From the NCBI GenBank assembly GCA_937942875.1, contig CALEBT010000013.1, positions 1-64,000 of the forward strand: a stretch of 64,000 bases of DNA, in the 5' to 3' direction. This document shows positions 61,469 to 64,000 of this stretch, piece by piece. The notes beneath the pieces are model-generated. The model had not been told where the DNA came from and made no database searches. It was given only the letters and a program-made list of their open reading frames with translations. How positions within the stretch are numbered: the stretch's first letter is position 1; every line of letters starts with the position of its first letter. Position numbers and translations under genes: made by a program. Origin of the DNA: an uncultured Ignavibacterium sp. Its GTDB lineage: Bacteria > Bacteroidota > Ignavibacteria > Ignavibacteriales > Ignavibacteriaceae.

Positions 61469-62230
61469 TTATTTTAATGATAATTCTTTCTCCAGATTAT
61501 AAATTATTCTTTGAACGTCTCCTGCCCGAGAATTATTAGGATAGTTTTGAATAAATATTTTTGATGATTCCAGAGCTTCGCTTAATCTGTTCTTTGACAA
61601 TAAAATATTTATTTTATTGTAGTGAGCTAAAGGTGCGAATTCTGTGTCGTGGTAAATTTGCATCACATTATCATAATAGAAAATTGCGGCGGTGGTATAT
61701 TCCATTTTTTCATAAATCCTGCCTGTTTCAAATTCTTTTTTTGCCAATTTTTGATTCAGCTCAGAAATTTTTGCTTCAGCTTCTGAAACCTTTTCATCAA
61801 GTGGAAAGAAATCAATAAATGCCTGGTATTCCTGAATTGCCTTTTTTGAATATTTTTGGTCAAGAGCAAAGTTAGGGGAAAGTTTATAATAACATTCTGC
61901 AAGCATAAACTGGGATTTAGTGAGGTATTCACTTGTAGGCATACTCTTAATCAACCTACTGAATTCATAAGCACCAAGAATATACTCTCCTCTATTAAAT
62001 CTCGACATTCCAAGATAATAGATTGCATCATCATTAATTCCACTTGCCGGAAATTGAAGTAATATTGCTTCAAATTCTTTTATAGCATCAAGATAATCTT
62101 CATTTTCATAAAGTTTAATTGCGACTGCTAACCTTTCTTCCGGACCAAGATTTGCAGTTTCTAAAGAAGAAGAGCAAGAAGTAATTATTAAAACTGATAA
62201 AATTGAAAAGACAACAAAATATTTTTTCAT
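61469..62230 (-). CDS. bamD: Outer-membrane assembly lipoprotein BamD
   Basis: This 253-aa lipoprotein has a lipobox ending in LSVLIITSC (Cys19) and then five TPR-like helix pairs: KLYENEDYLDAIKEFEAILL, QFPASGINDDAIYYLGMSRF, RGEYILGAYEFSRLIKSMP, then later units with YTTAAIFYYDNVMQIYHDTE. BamD works with BamA to insert beta-barrel proteins in the outer membrane. Its size is close to the standard. It lies upstream of the thioesterase by 4 bp. Confidence 0.93.
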   Translation of the reverse strand: MKKYFVVFSILSVLIITSCSSSLETANLGPEERLAVAIKLYENEDYLDAIKEFEAILLQFPASGINDDAIYYLGMSRFNRGEYILGAYEFSRLIKSMPTSEYLTKSQFMLAECYYKLSPNFALDQKYSKKAIQEYQAFIDFFPLDEKVSEAEAKISELNQKLAKKEFETGRIYEKMEYTTAAIFYYDNVMQIYHDTEFAPLAHYNKINILLSKNRLSEALESSKIFIQNYPNNSRAGDVQRIIYNLEKELSLK

Positions 62231-62300
62231 CTATTTACATAATATTTATTAAAAACCTGACAATTATAATTAAAATTGTCGTGCCTGAAAAGGTATTAAA

Positions 62301-62891
62301 CTACTTAGACCTTATGGTAAAAAAAAGTATTACGGCAGTGGCGGTCGCTGCAATTGCAATTATTGGTTCGATTAAATTTGAGAAAAAAGGCTCTTTCGGA
62401 GGAATTCCTTCTGTAATTGGATAAATCTTACTCTCTAATTTTGTGTAATTATCAAATCCCACTGTATCTGAAGAACTGAAATTAAAATCAAAAACTTCGT
62501 TTTTCCTTTCTAAAATAAAATTTCCAGACAAATTTATCTCTCGTGTCATAAAATAATTTCCAAACAAATGGTCCTTAAATAAATTTTTATATTCCACTTT
62601 TGCTTCAGAGAAGGACAATGAAATTTTCTCATCGTATTCGAATTCAGAACCTAATTTAATTCCGCTTCTGATAAGTTTAATTTTAATAAATTCATAAAAA
62701 ATATTCAAATTCCCCTCATTTTTTAATGTTATTAACAGATTTGAATTACTATCTGGCAAAGCTCGAATAATTTTTTCAGAAACAGAATCGGTTAGATTAT
62801 TGAATACCTGAAGATTGGATAACTCCTGCCCAAAAGATGTTTTAATCAGGAATAATACTAAAATAAAAAGCCGGAATAATGAAATTTTCAT
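62301..62891 (-). CDS. Uncharacterised exported protein with C-terminal membrane anchor
   Basis: This 196-aa protein begins with a signal-like helix (residues 4-21, SLFRLFILVLFLIKTSFGQ) and ends in a hydrophobic segment followed by a basic tail (PIIAIAATATAVILFFTIRS). The middle is beta-rich with no recognised domain. It lies between htpX and bamD, with 70 bp to bamD. The topology is like that of a small periplasmic protein held by a tail anchor. I do not recognise it. Confidence 0.75.
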   Translation of the reverse strand: MKISLFRLFILVLFLIKTSFGQELSNLQVFNNLTDSVSEKIIRALPDSNSNLLITLKNEGNLNIFYEFIKIKLIRSGIKLGSEFEYDEKISLSFSEAKVEYKNLFKDHLFGNYFMTREINLSGNFILERKNEVFDFNFSSSDTVGFDNYTKLESKIYPITEGIPPKEPFFSNLIEPIIAIAATATAVILFFTIRSK

Positions 62892-62923
62892 TCCAGCTTT
62901 TGAGAAATATTTTAATAAAATTT

Positions 62924-63769
62924 TCAGATTCTTCCTGCAGCTAGTTTCTGTAATCTTTTAATTCTTTCCTCTATTGGCGGATGAGTAGAAAATAATTTAC
63001 CAATCCCTCCGAATAGCGGACTCACAATGAACATATGTGCTGTGGCAGGTTCAACATTCCTCATATGTTGAATTTGATTTGATCGGGAAATTTTTGCCAA
63101 TGCATTTGCTAAAGCTAAAGGATTTCGACTTATTCTTGCTCCACCTTCATCTGCCATATATTCCCTTGAACGTGAAATTGCAAGTTGAAGCATTGTTGCA
63201 ATAATTGGAGAAAGGATAATTAACAATAAACTTCCGATTGCACCACCATTATCCCTATCATTACCTCTTCCTAACATCGCGAACCATCCAGCCATATGAG
63301 CTATGTAAGAAATAGTTCCAACGAGAGTGGCAGCTATTGTACTTATCAGAATATCCCGATTTTTAATGTGTGCTAATTCGTGAGCCATAACTCCTGCAAT
63401 TTCTTCATCATTAAGACTTTGCAAAATTCCTGTGGTTGCTGCAACAGCTGCATTTTGAGGATTTCTTCCAGTGGCAAATGCATTAGGTGTCGGGTCATTT
63501 ATAATGTAAACTTTTGGCATTGGTAAGTTTGCATTCTGAGCTAATCTTTCAACCATATCATAAAATTTGGGAGCTTCTGAGCGGGTTATTTGCTTTGCCC
63601 GATACATTGAAAGGACTATTTTATCCGAGAACCAATAAGAACCGAAATTCATCGCCAGAGAAAAAATAAAGGCTATTGTCATTCCGGAATTTCCACCTAT
63701 GGAATATCCTACAAGAAGGAACAAAGCCATCATTAAAGACATTAAAAATACTGTTTTAATTGCGTTCAT
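62924..63769 (-). CDS. htpX: Membrane-bound zinc metalloprotease HtpX
   Basis: This 281-aa M48 peptidase has the zinc motif HELAH (residues 130-134) in GVMAHELAHIKNRDIL and a further ligand in SREYMADEGGARIS. Four hydrophobic helices anchor it: two near the N-terminus and two after the active site. HtpX removes damaged inner-membrane proteins and is often stress-induced. The end STHPPIEERIKRLQKLA is also typical. It lies 32 bp upstream of the unknown exported protein. Confidence 0.97.
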   Translation of the reverse strand: MNAIKTVFLMSLMMALFLLVGYSIGGNSGMTIAFIFSLAMNFGSYWFSDKIVLSMYRAKQITRSEAPKFYDMVERLAQNANLPMPKVYIINDPTPNAFATGRNPQNAAVAATTGILQSLNDEEIAGVMAHELAHIKNRDILISTIAATLVGTISYIAHMAGWFAMLGRGNDRDNGGAIGSLLLIILSPIIATMLQLAISRSREYMADEGGARISRNPLALANALAKISRSNQIQHMRNVEPATAHMFIVSPLFGGIGKLFSTHPPIEERIKRLQKLAAGRI

Positions 63770-63847
63770 ATTTCTCCTTTTTGATTTATCGTATCTTAAT
63801 ATTTTATGATTTTAGATGAATCAGAAAAATTTTTGTTTCATTTTAAT

Positions 63848-64000
63848 TTACTGATTCTTAACAATTTCGAGAAAATCTGCTTCTAAAGTAACATTTGGTA
63901 ATTCAATTATTCTACCAATCTCTTGATTATTTTTATAGAAAATAAATGTAGGGACAAGATTTATATCAAGGTCATCTGCTTCATTTCCAAAGCCTTTTTT
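63848..64000 (-). CDS. Thioredoxin-fold protein, C-terminal part only
   Basis: The last 50 codons of a minus-strand gene run off the window end. The translation includes DINLVPTFIFYKNNQEIGRI, which holds the cis-proline of a thioredoxin fold (VPTFIFY), then ends LEIVKNQ. The active-site CxxC would lie outside the window. It is upstream of htpX by 78 bp. Fragment length prevents subfamily assignment. Confidence 0.75.
   Translation of the reverse strand, partial: KKGFGNEADDLDINLVPTFIFYKNNQEIGRIIELPNVTLEADFLEIVKNQ

Overview
The window is AT-rich chromosomal DNA (about one third G+C by eye) from a bacterium of the Bacteroidota/Chlorobi/Ignavibacteriota superphylum, most probably class Ignavibacteria. 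The case rests on secreted proteins ending in type IX secretion sorting domains (one with the motif NYPNPFNPST), a PorV/PorQ-family protein, a GWxTD-domain protein, a CarboxypepD_reg plus TonB-dependent receptor, an F-ATPase operon lacking atpD and atpC, and TAnnTTTG-type promoter elements. The exact genus cannot be read from the sequence. Genes are tightly packed and mostly on the minus strand; plus-strand islands lie at 8.0-12.3 kb and 45.3-52.1 kb.

Layout. 1-433: the distal end of a type I-C-like CRISPR array with no cas genes in view; its last two repeats each carry a 21-bp hairpin insertion at the same site. 434-1266: intergenic DNA with a possible 37-aa membrane peptide, a candidate pseudoknotted RNA and a hairpin. 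1267-7887 (minus): a TPR/outer-membrane-barrel protein, an AlgI-like MBOAT O-acyltransferase and two SGNH hydrolases, which look like a polysaccharide or glycan acylation and export module. 8011-12330 (plus): adenosine deaminase, a small unknown protein, urocanate hydratase and a SerA-type dehydrogenase. 12516-27425 (minus): an MqnA-like protein; rplS, trmD, rimM, khpA, rpsP and ffh; the ATP synthase genes atpG, A, H, F, E, B with an AtpI-like and an AtpZ protein; bactofilin and an M23 peptidase; a Sua5-type enzyme; a heptosyltransferase-like and a LpxL-like enzyme; and a GWxTD protein. 27504-36903 (minus): a surface-protein set of PorV-like protein, giant T9SS cargo, TonB-dependent receptor and a second T9SS cargo. 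37106-45191 (minus): thioredoxin, enoyl-ACP reductase, dnaE, a Na+/H+ antiporter, ornithine carbamoyltransferase and carbamate kinase. 45286-48102 (plus): aat and recG.

48257-52078 (plus) is the most unusual region. A compact, translationally coupled operon behind a near-consensus promoter encodes two paralogous D-Ala-D-Ala-ligase-like ATP-grasp enzymes, a GNAT acetyltransferase and a KamA-type radical-SAM aminomutase that keeps both aspartates that bind the lysine side chain. It looks like a small pathway making a beta-lysine-containing, possibly acetylated dipeptide or amide. I know of no characterised system with this composition.

52249-57263 (minus) is a full ccmABCDEF cytochrome c maturation operon, including a 49-aa ccmD that is easy to miss and a CcmE of the rare CxxxY type. 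It is overlapped upstream by genes for a secreted HEFHH metalloprotease and a FG-GAP/VCBS repeat protein, then a hotdog thioesterase, BamD, an unknown exported protein and HtpX. The window ends inside a thioredoxin-fold gene. Two short elements with matching GGGGCTGTC terminal inverted repeats lie at 12.34-12.44 kb and 52.09-52.23 kb, both between convergent genes. I found no rRNA or tRNA genes and no complete insertion sequence.
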